Made by a program: the position numbers and the translations under genes
Source: Saccharina japonica
Lineage: Eukaryota > Sar > Phaeophyceae > Laminariales > Laminariaceae
Assembly (NCBI GenBank): GCA_008828725.1
Contig: MEHQ01003668.1
Span: forward strand, 1-64,000
Length of the DNA stretch: 64,000 nucleotides
Direction of reading: 5' to 3'
Part shown: one piece after another, positions 52,874 to 63,945 of the stretch
Position numbering within the stretch: position 1 is the first letter of the stretch
Layout of the letters: each line of letters starts with the position of its first letter
The notes under the pieces: model-generated
Databases searched by the model: none
Seen by the model: the letters and a program-made list of their open reading frames with translations, nothing else
What the model was told of the DNA's origin: nothing

Positions 52874-55800
52874 TCACCACGTACTCATTTTTTTCAAATC
52901 TAAATATTTTGTTGAATCCAAGCTCTTTCCACACGCCATCGGTGTGGGTCTGTCACCCCCCCCCCCACACCTGCGCCTTCTTGTCTCCTGGTGGCCCCTA
53001 AGCTGGAGCTTAAACCGAGACGCCCTCCTCGAAATGGAGACCTGTGTAGTCACCGAGAATATTTTTAGAAGCCGTTCTTTCACCCCCCCCTTCCCTGCCA
53101 CGGGCCCTCCAACCCCCCCCCCCCACCACGACACTATATAGCTGCTATTACGGGGGACCATAGTAAACACTAGTAAATACGACCAAATATTATTAGTAAA
53201 CTTAGGGAAATATATAGTTTTTTGTCTGCACCGTAGATCCTATTTACTACAGCCCCCCGCATTAGCTGGTCGATAAAGTTGCCACCCCGAGGCGCCAAGA
53301 CTTTCCACCGCTAAAGCGGCATAGTTGTGGCTCTGGTTGGCAAAAGACATAATGCACATTTCCCGGACGAGCGTAGTGTTGACGCTTGCAGGCGTCGCGG
53401 GTAGAGGCAGCTGATACATCTTGGTTAGCCCTGCCTCCTCGAAGGTGTACCTGTGCTTGCGGGTCTGCATAGGTGACGTTCAGTAGGACGGGCTTGTCCC
53501 TATACTCCCGGTTCGGAGCGCCTCGAATACTTCTTCTCCTGATAACGATGTCCGTCCGCAGGCTCCTTTCCGTAGTGAATGGTTCGCCGCTCTCCACTTG
53601 GTGTGGAATTCCGAACCGCTTCAAAGTGCGGGAGATCGCGTGGAGAAATTATTGGTGCTGGTTCAGCTCTGGGACAGACGCATGCGTGCCGGGTGTCCAC
53701 GTTGACTGCAGTGCAGCAGGGGCACCTCACTGCCACGTGCTTCTCGATCCCTAGGAAACGCCTTGCCATGTCCACGAACTCTGCTGCGGGTATGACCCGG
53801 AGAAAGTCTGTCGGCCTCGCCCGGAGGCATGCGGTGGGCTCCTGCCCGTCGGAGGCTCCTGTCACGAGCCTTGGCGAAGGCCTTCGTCTCGCAACTTCCA
53901 AGCGTGTCGCCCAGTTCCTGCGGGCGTGACGTCCCCGGCAGCTGGTCCAGCAAGGATGTGTGGGCAGCATGCCTGCCATGGTTGACCACCTTGGCCAACT
54001 TTTGTTAGGCTCTTGGTGGAGTTTGTAGTGATAGCGTCGTGCACAACCAGCATATCGGCCTCTGGGGCCCTTGGGGCCTGGTTCCCCTCTGCACCTAGCC
54101 CCCATTGCAGCCAAGACTCGGTGACGATTCCTGCCATCGCTTTCTTTGAGACCCCCCCATGTATATAGAATCCCCCACAAGCTGCCACCTAGCTGAGCAA
54201 CGATGCTCAATTCAGGGAGCCCCCTCCTCACTAGGTCTCATGACGGGCCCGTGAGGTCTGCTAGAGCCTCCGGTAGGGTCCACACCCTGCTTCTGATGGA
54301 GGCATACACTCGCCTCGCTCCCCTCGACGGTAGCCCTAACTCTCCTGCTTCTATGGGAAGGCGTGTTTGGACTTGCTGGTAAGGGTTCAGAGTCAGCTGA
54401 CTACCGGGGCATCCCTCCTGGAAATAAGACTGTGCTTCCTCCGCTCCGGGTAGCTCCAGGATATTTTCGCACTCCCGCTTCTTCCCCTTGTCTGCTCTTC
54501 TGCATGCTCCGGGGGACAGCCCCGTGTCCAGAGGACCCTCCATGCAACTTGTCCCCTACCCGAAGGGTTCGATGGCGATGAGGACCGCCGCTTGCTTGTC
54601 CGGTATGCCAGCGAGGCAACGCGTTAGGTGGTCAACGCCCCCGTCCCTCACTACCTCCATTGCTCGGCCCATCGCGTATTAGTCCGTACCGATCGAGACA
54701 CTCACCACCGTCGCTCCTCCTTCGCCTGCGATGCTGACATCAACGCTTTCCAGGAGCGAAATCTCCTCCGCCGTCCGGGCGTGCCCTTTGGGTGATAGTA
54801 CCACGTGTTTGGCGGGGTTGACCACAATGAAGATGTGTTCTAGCTCTTGCCGCAGGAAGGCAAAGGTGCCGACCGTGTCAGCCGTGATCATCATAAGGCC
54901 GAGGTATGCATCATCCATGTACGCGAATTCTTCCATTCCTTCTCCCTTACACTCCTCTCGGAAGTGCTTCAGCCATGGTCGTAACGCCAGGCAGATCATT
55001 GCCGGCCCCATGGGACCCCCCTGTTGAACTTCGCTAGAGAAGGCGATCGTCTGGTCCCCCGGAATCCATGCGAAAAACGACGTGAGTGGGTCTTGTGTCA
55101 TCGCACTTGGCCACAAACGGTGTGAGCGCTGGCACGCAGTTGGCCGCTTCTGCAAGTACCGCCTTCCTTTTGGCTGTGTTAAAGGCGTTGGGACAGTATG
55201 TGAGAACGAGCGAGTTTCCCGGCTCGTGGAGGGTTCCAGACCTAAGATCCACATGATCTACTCCTCTGGGTACGGCGACCCCAAAATGCGTCACCTCTCA
55301 GTTGATCCGCCCCAACCGTGGCCGTCACTGTCGAATAGCCCCTGCGGTATGACCCTCCTCCATGTCACGACCACGCAAATCGGCCGGCACGTTTCCACGA
55401 ATGCGGCGAGGCTCGACTGCAAGAAGAGCTGCCATAATTCTGCCGGGAACGCGTCCGGCTCGTCGATGATTTTCCACCAGAAGGTTGCCACGCGCTTTCC
55501 GAACTTCTCCCGCCCAATGGCAGTGTGGATGATGGGCTGCAGGTAGGAAAATCGTTGACTGTCGTTAATGGGTCCTGAGAGGGCATTGCGGAGCTGATTA
55601 ATCGAAGGTAAGCTCGGACGTGCATTCGTCGTCCGGGCGCCAAGAGGGGTCGTTTCTACCATCCACCTGGGTGGCATCTCGCCAGCACTGCAGTCACCGC
55701 CGTCGCTCAAACAGCGGCGTGGTCTTTGGCTGGGAAAATGGACCCCGGTGTGCTCCACGTTTCTTTCCCTCTCAATTTTCGTGGCTTTTCCAGAAGGTTG

Positions 55801-56687
55801 CGTGCTGCCATTTTGACCCCTCCGGCGTGGCGACACGCTGACGTCGCGCGTTTGAGCTTCGTCTCCTCCGAAGCTTCACGGGGGGCATCCCTTGGCCTGT
55901 AGTCCCATCCACTGGAGAACGCCATCAGCCACGGGAGCAGGAGCACTATATCTTCGCTTTCCACCAACGCGAATGTATGGCTGCTCTTGATCCTGCCGTC
56001 CTGCGTCCCCATTCGGCGTCGAGGCCCACCAAGTATTCTTCCCATTGTGCAGCCGCAAGTATTTTAACCGAAGCAGGATATCGCAGCTAGTAGCGCACGG
56101 TCGCGGTCGACAGCCGCTTGCCCTTCCCTCGGGCGGGTGAAACCAAGGTAAGTTGCTTGGGGTATGACCAGAGCGTCCCTGAACAGGGAGTACAAGAGAA
56201 ACGAAGAGGTTGAGCTTGAGCTCCTCCCGTGGGTACTAACCATGAGCTCGAACGAGAGCTATAGACGCTGGTTGTCAGGTAACTAGCTGACCGCGGTCCT
56301 GGAACATCCCGTTGAAGGAGGTCGGCGATTTTTATGACGTCCTTTAACGCCGCCCATCTTCCGCCAGACTCGATAACTGGCGGGCCTCCAGCAAGCTCCC
56401 CCAGGTGGGGGGGTTGTCTCCCCCCCGTCCTCTTGCGGCGGCACACGATGCAGGACCTCAGGTATACATACCCCTCGCGAGGCGATCTGCTCGATCCAGA
56501 GCATGCAACTGATGTGTACAACGCTTCCGTGGGGGCACGAGACGAGCGCCGGCATACGGTTGTCTCTCGACCCCCCTGCCGAGTCTTCAAGAGCCAGTCC
56601 GCAGTATGTACATGCCGCCTCTGCCTCTGCCTCCACCCTCACCCTCCCTCCTGCGTGTTGGTCTAGGGTTGCGGCCTCCTCCACCAA
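52874..56687 (-). pseudogene. Non-LTR retrotransposon polyprotein with RING-like finger, RT and restriction-like endonuclease (decayed)
   Basis: Pieces in changing frames on the minus strand make one degenerate protein. The N-terminal finger (about 56590-56440) has ACTYCG, SCPHGSVVHISC and, after a shift, LRSCIVCRR, a C-x2-C/C-x-H-x4-H-x2-C/C-x2-C RING-like pattern. The RT runs from about 55560 to 54680: FGKRVATFWWKIIDEPDAFP, NAFNTAKRKAVLAEAANCVP, SSEVQQGGPMGPAMICLALR and YMDD at 54921-54910. After a spacer comes a zinc knuckle (RCPCCTAVNVDTRHACVCP) and then LRTDIVIRR ... KPVLLNVTYADPQ. This resembles the restriction-like endonuclease of R2/CRE-type elements (R-x-D ... D-V-T). The expected second Asp is Asn here. 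The C-terminus (VKERLLKIFSVTTQVSISRR) resumes beyond a MITE. At least five frameshifts and a TAG at 54679 show it is dead. Confidence 0.85.
53151..53260. mobile_element. MITE-G inserted in the retrotransposon 3' coding region
   Basis: CGGGGGACCATAGTAAACAC to CCTATTTACTACAGCCCCCC. Endonuclease-like coding sequence lies on the left (minus-strand downstream) and right sides, so it inserted after the retroelement. Confidence 0.85.
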
Positions 56688-56939
56688 CGAAATCGCTGGC
56701 CTTCACAACCTTGCAAGCTGTCCCTGTCGAAGCATGCTCCACTGCGTACCGCCGTCATGTTGTCGGCGTAGTCTCGGTGGTATCTCCGTGAAGCTGAACG
56801 ATCTCCGACGGAGCGGCTCACATTCCCTCCTCTTGTGGCTACCCCGCACCGATCTCCCACCCTGTTGGAGGTCCCCTGTGCGTTGTCCAGATCACTTTCC
56901 GTGTGACGGACCCATTTCACGAAAGCGAATCCGTGACGG

Positions 56940-57450
56940 ACGCGTGCTACAATAGTGGTAGCACGTTTTGGCTGAAACGTTTTATGAATGACTATCAATA
57001 GGATCCTTAACCCCAAATCGGCAGAATTTCGTTCTTGTGTTGCGAACAACTTAGTTTTGTTCATTTAGGGTTGGGCATATGTACTACCTTTGTACAGCGC
57101 ACCACAAGGCGCTAACGCGAGATACCAAGCCTACTGGTTCAGGCATGATGTATAATGTATGCTTGCGTATCCTACTTACGTATCGGCTATCAGAGAGCTT
57201 GAAGCTCGATCACCACGGCAGACCAACCGTCTGCTGAGTGCTTGTCTCTCGTGCGAGCCCTGGCGTAGGTAAGAGCAACCTCAACTCAGCCCCACTGGAT
57301 TTACTCCCCCATGAAGCTGTTCGTTAGATACCCAACCAGTGAGATTATTTGCCCACCGTGTTTAGCATATACCCGATTAGACGCATGCTACGGTAAAGGT
57401 GCCTCATGCTTTTTCTGAGGCTTCTCATTCGAGAAGATACTAATACTACT
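56940..57450. mobile_element. Two partial MITE-T copies
   Basis: The first (56940-57065) keeps the left end ACGCGTGCTACAATAGTGGT and GGATCCTTAACCCC. The second (about 57381-57450) keeps ACGCATGCTACGGTAAAGGT. No right ends found; the DNA between is unassigned. Confidence 0.65.
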
Positions 57451-57582
57451 AGTGAGTAAAAACACTCATTTCTAATTGCAATATTTTTCATTTTAGGGGG
57501 CCACACAGCACCATGTATATATACAACGGGTACCCCGTTTCTTCGAGAGACCTACAGCTCCAACGTAGAGGCGAACAGGTAG

Positions 57583-57827
57583 TGACGCGTGCTACGATAG
57601 AGATAGCACTTTTTGATTGAAACGTTTCCTGAATGAAGGCGCTCCTTAAACCAAATTCGTCCGAATTTTGATAACTCTTCGATATATACTGCGACCATAA
57701 TTGTTCACCCGGTAGTACTTTCGTTTTCCTCCCAAATCAGTTTTTGGGTGACGTACAGAGCTCCTCAAGCGACCACCCTCAGAAACAAAACATGGTGCAC
57801 CTGCATGCAGGCTGCCGTAGCACGCGC
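57583..57827. mobile_element. MITE-T copy
   Basis: ACGCGTGCTACGATAGAGAT to GCCGTAGCACGCGC; interior GGGTGACGTACAGAGCTCC. Confidence 0.8.
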
Positions 57828-57981
57828 CTAATGGAATCTTAAGGCTGGTGTCATGATGCAATATATCAGTGTGAGCCCATTCTACACAGACAGGTTGGCC
57901 GGCACCCCTCGCCTCTGTGCACAATGGGGGCGTAAAATAAACCCTTGTGGAGGCGTTAAACAGTATACCAAGCCCCACACA

Positions 57982-58230
57982 CGCGTGCTACGATAGAGGT
58001 ACGTAGCACTTTTGGGCAGGAAAATATTTCTGAAACGATCGCTGACTCTTTTCACCCAAAATCGTCGAACCTTCATTCTTGTGTTGCAATTTTGTCAGAG
58101 TATGCTTATAAGGTCATGAGATCGTGCATCGGGTAGCACTTTTATCTTCTTCCAAAATCGTTTGTTCGTTGAGGCATGGAGCTTATTGAGTGAGGAGCTC
58201 CGAAAACTCGTGGTGCACCTCTATCGTACC
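57982..58230. mobile_element. MITE-T copy with longer flanking duplication
   Basis: ACGCGTGCTACGATAGAGGT to GTGCACCTCTATCGTA. CCAAGCCCCACA occurs on both sides (about 57967 and 58230), longer than the 5-bp duplications of other copies, so it may reflect a pre-existing repeat. Confidence 0.75.
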
Positions 58231-58689
58231 AAGCCCCACAAGGTGCCGACAACCTCTAAATTCGGCGCACATAATTGTGTGCTACACATTGTTCAACGTC
58301 TCCACATTGTTTTTTATACGCCAACATTTTGAGGGTGGGGGACCTGTGTAGTCCCACCCGGAACATATAGATCGTTCTCCGATGACACGTGGGCTCGCTT
58401 CTGACATCGCCTGAAGTCTACTTCAGCGATTATAGCTGTTAGATCCCTACGTGTGGGGTGGGCTGTCAGGAGAAGCCTCTTCTTTGGATCGGAGGAACTT
58501 CCCCGAGTCGAAGCACGCCTCGGTGCTACAAACTTGTCTGTGCTCCGACTCTCGGCCAGAAGCAAAATAACAACATTTTTAAGTGTTCTGTATGTCTACA
58601 CACTCGAAAGCTGTGCGTCCGGCCAAATCCGTCGATACCCAGGTTTCCAAGCCGCGTTTTAACTCTTTTAGTACTTCAGTGTTTTAAAA

Positions 58690-59480
58690 CCTAATTCTGA
58701 CTTTAATTCCAAGTGTTTTGTCCCCACAACGATTGCATTCCTAAACGGGCCAGCAATCATGCCGCAATCATACAACGCATACAGCACATACAACTATTCA
58801 CCCTTTTACTACTAATAGTGCACTGTGCAGAAGCCTAAATCTGACTCTAGTTGCAAGTGTTTTGTACCCGCGACGGGACTGCAGTCCTAAACAGGCCAGC
58901 AACCATACAACACATACAGCACAACAACGAATAAGCCTTTACTATATCAATAGAGCACTGGGCATAAATCTAAATCTCATTTTAATTCCAAGTGTTTTGT
59001 CCCCACAACAGGACTGCAGTCCTAACCGGGCCAGCAATCATACACCAATCATACAGCACATACAGCACAGCACATACAGCACATACAATCATTAAACATT
59101 TTACTATTAATAGCGCACTGCGCAGAAACCAAACATGGGACTCTAATTCCAAGTGTTATGTCCCCACAACGGGACTGCAGTCCCACTTTAAGGGGTTAAC
59201 TCTTTTACTACCGGCCAGCAATCATACAGCACATACAGCACACACAATACATAAAACACATACAGCGCGTACAATCATTAAACCTTTTACTATAAATAGT
59301 GCACTGTGCAAAAGCCTAAATCTGACTCTAATTCCAAGTGTTTTGTCCCCACACCGGCAGCGCAGTCCCACTTCTAAGAGATCAACCATTTTATCACCGG
59401 GCAGCAATCATACAGCACATACAGCACATGCAATCATTCAACATTTTACCATCAGTAGTGCCCTGCTGTGCAGAAACTTA
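58690..59480. repeat. ~140-190-bp tandem repeat with CATACAGCA arrays
   Basis: The unit anchor CCAAGTGTTTTGTCCCCACA recurs at about 58712, 58852, 58992, 59144 and 59333. Each unit carries GGGACTGCAGTCC, CCAGCAATCATACAGCAC and AATAGTGCACTGTGCAGAAG. Spacing grows where the CATACAGCA array is longer. Confidence 0.85.
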
Positions 59481-59489
59481 CATCTGGCG

Positions 59490-59600
59490 GCCATGAAGGA
59501 GTATCGAGTACACCCCCCCTCCCTGATATGCTCCGTCTCGAAAGGGGTGCGTGGTCAATGGTCAAATGACTAAGGCAAGCAACAAACGAATACCCCCCCC
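59490..59600 (+). mobile_element. PolyC-family retroposon with 9-bp target duplication
   Basis: An element from GCTCCGTCTCGAAAGGGGTG (59530) to GAATAC and C8 is flanked by CCCTGATAT at 59521-59529 and 59601-59609. An older polyC tail (GAGTACACCCCCCC) precedes it. Confidence 0.82.
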
Positions 59601-59609
59601 CCCTGATAT

Positions 59610-59725
59610 CCCTCCCTCCCTCCCTCCCTCGCTCCCCGCCTTCCTCCCTTCCTTACTGCCTCCCTCCCTCCCGCCCTCCCTCCCTCCCCGCCTTCCTCCC
59701 TTCCTTACTGCCTCCCTCCTGAAAG
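59610..59725. repeat. (CCCT)n low-complexity tract
   Basis: CCTCCCTCC repeats containing two copies of CCGCCTTCCTCCCTTCCTTA. Confidence 0.85.
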
Positions 59726-59933
59726 TGCTTGCCTCTCCTGCGAGCTGCCTGATGTTGACTCAGGAGCCGCGCATCACACGGCCAGTTCGGAAATCTCGCT
59801 ATTTTGAAGTGCACCTTTGGTAGTATAACTACCAACCCCTCGGACATACGCACATATCATCGATTTTCACATGTACAATGATCTAGATCATTCAAGGAAT
59901 ATCCATTCCCGATGTTGTATGATCTACGTATTA

Positions 59934-60042
59934 CGGAGGACCATAGTGAATAGGACCAAATATTGTTAGTAAAAATAGGGAAACAGGTATTAATAGTTTC
60001 TTTTTGTGTACCGTAGGCCCTGTTTACTAACCCCCCCCCCCT
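59934..60042. mobile_element. MITE-G copy, right end eroded
   Basis: CGGAGGACCATAGTGAATAG and AATATTGTTAGTAAAAATAG, ending in a C-tract instead of the usual terminus. Confidence 0.7.
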
Positions 60043-60089
60043 AATGGCTCATATTACATGTTGCTGGGTGCGTGACGTATACCTTCTGC

Positions 60090-60235
60090 ATGATCTAGCA
60101 CATGCTTCCAGGGTTGGATCTGTACTATATGCAGATCCTGCGCAAAACCTCTCACAGCGGCAGGCGAGGAAATAGATGATCTACTGTATAGATCATGATC
60201 TGTCTGTAGATGATCTATCTGATCTGTCCGAGGTA
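60090..60235. repeat. GATCTAGATC-satellite-bearing dispersed repeat
   Basis: TGCAGATCCTGCGCAAAACC, TCACAGCGGCAGGCGAGGAA and ATAGATCATGATCTGTCTGT match the left flank and start of the 24765 satellite and the 42000 copy. From 60240 to 61090 I see no other feature. Confidence 0.6.
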
Positions 60236-61095
60236 CGAGTATGCGAAGTTCTCCGACTTTTATAACCAGGCGAACCTTGGCCGAACCCAAGGCGAACCAG
60301 GTATTTTTTTTTACGTTTTACATTCCATCGGGTGAATCTCGAGAGGAACTTATTGGAATACTTCTGTGTAAGAGTTCATGATGTCAGCAGGGGTACAGCC
60401 AACCTGTACGTTGGTGCGTCGGTACGTCGGTACGCAGTGCTTTCCCCTGCTCTCTGCGAGAGCTCTTCACCCCATCACAGAGGGCGTGGGTGACGATTTT
60501 TTCACGACGGAGCATGGATGGTGAGAGATTTTCGCGAAGGGCTCAAAAATATTCGCTCAATTCTTCTTGGCGAGATTGCCCTAAGAGAGAGAGAGCTGAT
60601 TAGATGCCAGGTATAGTTGTTTGGGCTTGGTCGACGTAGTTGATAGGGTTTATACTACGCGTATACCCGAGGTATACGAGTACCTGGTAGAGGTTTGTTT
60701 CGGTTTTAGGAGGCCTGTGCACGACTATGGCAAATTTCAGGATATCCGTGGGATATCTGCTGTTGTCGTTGGTGCTATATCTACTGCCGGTACGGACTAC
60801 GATTGATTGCAATACTCGTACGAGTAGTCTATACGTACTCACCGTTCGCCCATAAAAAATATGTATATGATACATGTGCGTATAGATTTGATCGCATTTC
60901 GTACGTACGACGTCCAAGAATCAAATAATTTCCAACCATTGGGCAAGGTCAAGTAATTTTCGAGCTCTTCCCTTGGCTCTTTGGGAGAACAAAGACCGAC
61001 CTCGGTCCTCATCGCAGCAAACAATTTACTTTATTACCCGTAGAAACTCCGTTCTTCATGCGTCATCATGCGTCCCTAGGTATATATAATTTCGC

Positions 61096-61106
61096 CTATA
61101 AAAAAG
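61096..61106 (+). promoter_or_regulatory. TATA-like box
   Basis: CTATAAAAAAG lies about 95 bp before the ATG at 61199, a plausible TATA box for that gene. Position and sequence only; no initiator defined. Confidence 0.5.
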
Positions 61107-61198
61107 TTCACGATCACGGCGCATGGACCCTCTGCCTCTGGTGCAGCAGGTAGTTGCACACAGCAGCAGTAGTTTAGCAGTTTTCTTCTGGTGTAGCA

Positions 61199-61552
61199 AT
61201 GGACCCAGGCAGCATCCCGGCAACCGCGGTGGCGCTAGGCAGCGCCTTGGCCGCGGGAACAGATTACGCAGGTCTCGGGCTTGTCAGCCGCACTTCGCCC
61301 TCGATCTTAGCCAGGTCTGCCGCCTTTCTCGACGAGCAGTGCTTCGCCTTGTTCAAGTTGAAGGCCGGCGCCAGGTGCCTCCAGGCGATACTGAGGGAGA
61401 TAAACGGGAGGGACCTGAGCAATTCGCGGCTGCTGCTGTACACGGAGGACGACGGGAAGGCTTGGCTGTTGGCGCGACTGTCGGAAAAGATTGCGCGCAA
61501 AAGGAAGAACGGCGCGGCGGACACGAACGTCTCGAGGAGTTTTTTCTCCGTG
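61199..61552 (+). CDS. First exon of an unknown gene (118 codons, continues rightwards)
   Basis: ATG at 61199, donor TCCGTG|GTAGGT after 61552, phase 0. The peptide starts MDPGSIPATAVALGSALAAG. It continues with helix-prone, GC-rich coding sequence (AAFLDEQCFALFKLKAGARC, AILREINGRDLS, WLLARLSEKIARKRKNG). The coding look (no low complexity, G/C at third positions) and the upstream TATA-like box support a real exon. I do not recognise the family. No convincing next exon is visible before 64000, so the rest probably lies outside the window; alternatively the reading continues to a TGA at 61625-61627 without splicing (142 aa). Confidence 0.6.
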
Positions 61553-61628
61553 GTAGGTGAGGGAGAAGGAGACAAGCAAACAAACGCACACAAAACAACA
61601 CCCAGGTTCGAAAAACAATCGAGCTGAT

Positions 61629-61834
61629 GTATACAGCAGTACAGGACACCTACTGTAATACCTAATAAGAAACAGGCTACTGTAATAAGAAAGCCAGGCT
61701 GAGATTTAGAGTAAACTAAGAAACTGGGAAGTCGTTGTATTGTAGTTAGTGTAGAACGCAGCTTCTTTCAAATAAGAAATCCAGCCTGGACCATATTTCC
61801 TGTTTCTTATCAGGTGTCCTGTACTGCTGTATAC
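61629..61834. mobile_element. MITE-E copy with 22-bp perfect terminal inverted repeats
   Basis: GTATACAGCAGTACAGGACA plus two more bases is exactly inverted at the right end (ending TACTGCTGTATAC). AATAAGAAACAGG follows inside each end. It lies in the first intron or 3' flank of the 61199 gene. Confidence 0.85.
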
Positions 61835-62640
61835 GAGTACGTATGATACGCCCGTACGATTTGATTATTTTTACAAGAACCAGCCTGGCGGGGTGGGATT
61901 TCTGTGCGAGTTAAAAAATGACATCTTCACACTTGCTTCACTTGGTATTTCACTACTACTCTGCACGTACGTCGTATACACCCCCTCCCGCGAGGACTCA
62001 CAGATCACAGCAGCAGCAGTGGGATCTGTGGGGTCGACTTTTGCTTTTTAGTGTACTATGAACCCAGGTAAAGGACAGCATGCAGATAGGGGTTGCTTCG
62101 CACGCCGGTCTCGGTGTCTCTTCGTTCGAGTATACATGGATACGTATTGTTGTTGTTGTTGTCGTACCGTGCGTATAGGACGCGGACACACACACGATGC
62201 GTGCTCCCATAGGCGATTATCACCCGCAGAGCTCTACTTTGACGTACATAGAGTACTTCGGAGACTGCTGTGCTTTTTTTGCTGTGCGTGCTGGGGGTGT
62301 ACAGCAATCCTGCTTGTGGTAGAGATTACAGTAGACACTGCTGTGCACGTGCGTACAGCCGGTACTCTTGTTTCTTCTGCTGCAATTATTTTTGAATTTC
62401 CAACCGTAAACGTAACGGTGTACGAATGATGGCAGGCAAACCCATTTTGATCTCGTGTTGAATACAGTATATCCCATCGATGGTCCACGGAGTCAGAAAC
62501 GCATCATCCCAGAACACGCACACCGGGTTTTTAGAGGGGCACAGGGCGCGGGGCGGTATAGCCTCGCTCCCCGCCCCGCTTCACCTCGCGACGCAATGCC
62601 CTGTGAAGTTAGCAGAGTGGTTTGAAAAAAAGTCGATCTC
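61835..62640. other. Unassigned, about 800 bp
   Basis: A 123-codon plus-strand frame (62058-62429) and others lack recognisable motifs. A GC-rich repeat-like stretch (GGGGCACAGGGCGCGGGGCG) is near 62535. Confidence 0.4.
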
Positions 62641-62716
62641 AGAGCTTATTTGTGTTTAGGCAACAACAGCGCAGAACCAAAGATCGAGACCGTTTCACCC
62701 CCCCCCCCTGGGCAAC

Positions 62717-63011
62717 GTGTGTTGGAGGAGGAGATGGGAAAAATAGACGAATGTGACATGGAGAACTTTGGTACACTAAATAGTAGCGAGAAAACGATCG
62801 CTTTCTTAGGAGATAGATGGTGGCCACAGGCGGCGAAACAGGAAGGGGATAAAATAGCAAAAAGTTTCTTTGTAATATATGGAAACAACGTAATCAGCGC
62901 CCAAATGTTGGAGGTTTCTCTATTTGGAGTAGGAACGGTGCTCCGTCTCGAAAGGGATGCGTGGTCAATGGTCAAATGACTTAGGCGAGCAACAAATGAC
63001 CCCCCCCCCCC
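62717..63011 (+). mobile_element. PolyC-family retroposon, longest right-hand copy, 9-bp target duplication
   Basis: It begins GTGTGTTGGAGGAGGAGATG, contains GTGCTCCGTCTCGAAAGGGA, and ends AAATGAC and C12. CTGGGCAAC flanks it at 62708-62716 and 63012-63020. A 109-codon frame (62650-62979) spans it; the same end occurs at 26160-26280, so it is repeat-encoded. Confidence 0.82.
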
Positions 63012-63239
63012 CTGGGCAACAACAATACCTCGTCAGTCTTTCGCGCGTCAGTGCGGGGGGTGCGCAAAGCATTGGTGCAGTCCTCGTACTTCCATTCTTA
63101 TGATGTTCGTGTGACGTCTACAGCCCAGTACTACTACTGGCATCCGTCTGCTATGTATCACGCAGCTTGCAAAGTTGAGTTTCAAGCCGTTCAATCGGAG
63201 CTGACGTATTTTAACATTTTTATAAAAAACACCAGGGCT

Positions 63240-63510
63240 TTAATTGTCATGGGCCATCGTCGGCCGGCCCGGGGTTGGGTCGGACCGGCCCGGCCGGCCC
63301 GGATTGGCCCATCAACTTTCCATATGATGGGCCGCAGCCCGGCGCAGCCCACCACATTTTCAAACATTCACGGCCCGGCCCGACCCGGCCCGGCCCATCA
63401 CGCCCATAAGACACGGGCTCTATATGGGCCGGTCCGACAATTTTCATTATTCGGCCCGTGAATTTGTCGGGCCGGCCCATGGCCCGGCCCATGTCTTGTC
63501 CCGTATCAAA
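63240..63510. repeat. GGCCCGGCC-rich inverted-repeat element
   Basis: GGCCGGCCCGG, GGCCCATCA and their complements recur through 270 bp, with self-complementary halves around 63360. Termini unclear; possibly a MITE. Confidence 0.6.
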
Positions 63511-63699
63511 AGGTGCATGAGTGTACGCTGACGTGATTTTCTTACGTTTAATTGTTGATTTTTCGTTAAATTTTCCCGTCTGGATTTGGAGGAACAGCTG
63601 TTTTCGGTCCATGAGACACACCTAACCAGTACCCACTACTCACGCAATTCTGCTCCATCAACGACTTTGTCCAATGGCTTCCGTCCCGACTGCGGATCT

Positions 63700-63945
63700 C
63701 CACCTCCTCGTGCTGCTGCAACACCCGCCGCAGCAACAGCAGCAAGCAGCACGTGCTGCTACAGCACCCGGTACTACTCGTACTGTTGCTGCGATACATG
63801 CGGCTGCAACACCCGGTACAGCTGCAATATATTATATTAGTATATGCTGCTGCAGGACCCGGTACTACTGCTGCAATACATGCTGCTGCAACACCCGGTA
63901 CTCCTGCAATAGTACATGCTGCTGCAACACCCTCAATTGGGCAAA
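63700..63945. repeat. TGCTGCAACACCCGGTA minisatellite
   Basis: ATGCTGCTGCAACACCCGGT-type units of variable length; encodes low-complexity Ala/Thr/Cys peptides only. Confidence 0.85.

Noticed and set aside
62650..62979. 109-codon frame ending LRLERDAWSMVK
   Set aside because: The same end occurs in a second polyC copy at 26160-26280 and the frame crosses the target duplication, so it is repeat-encoded.
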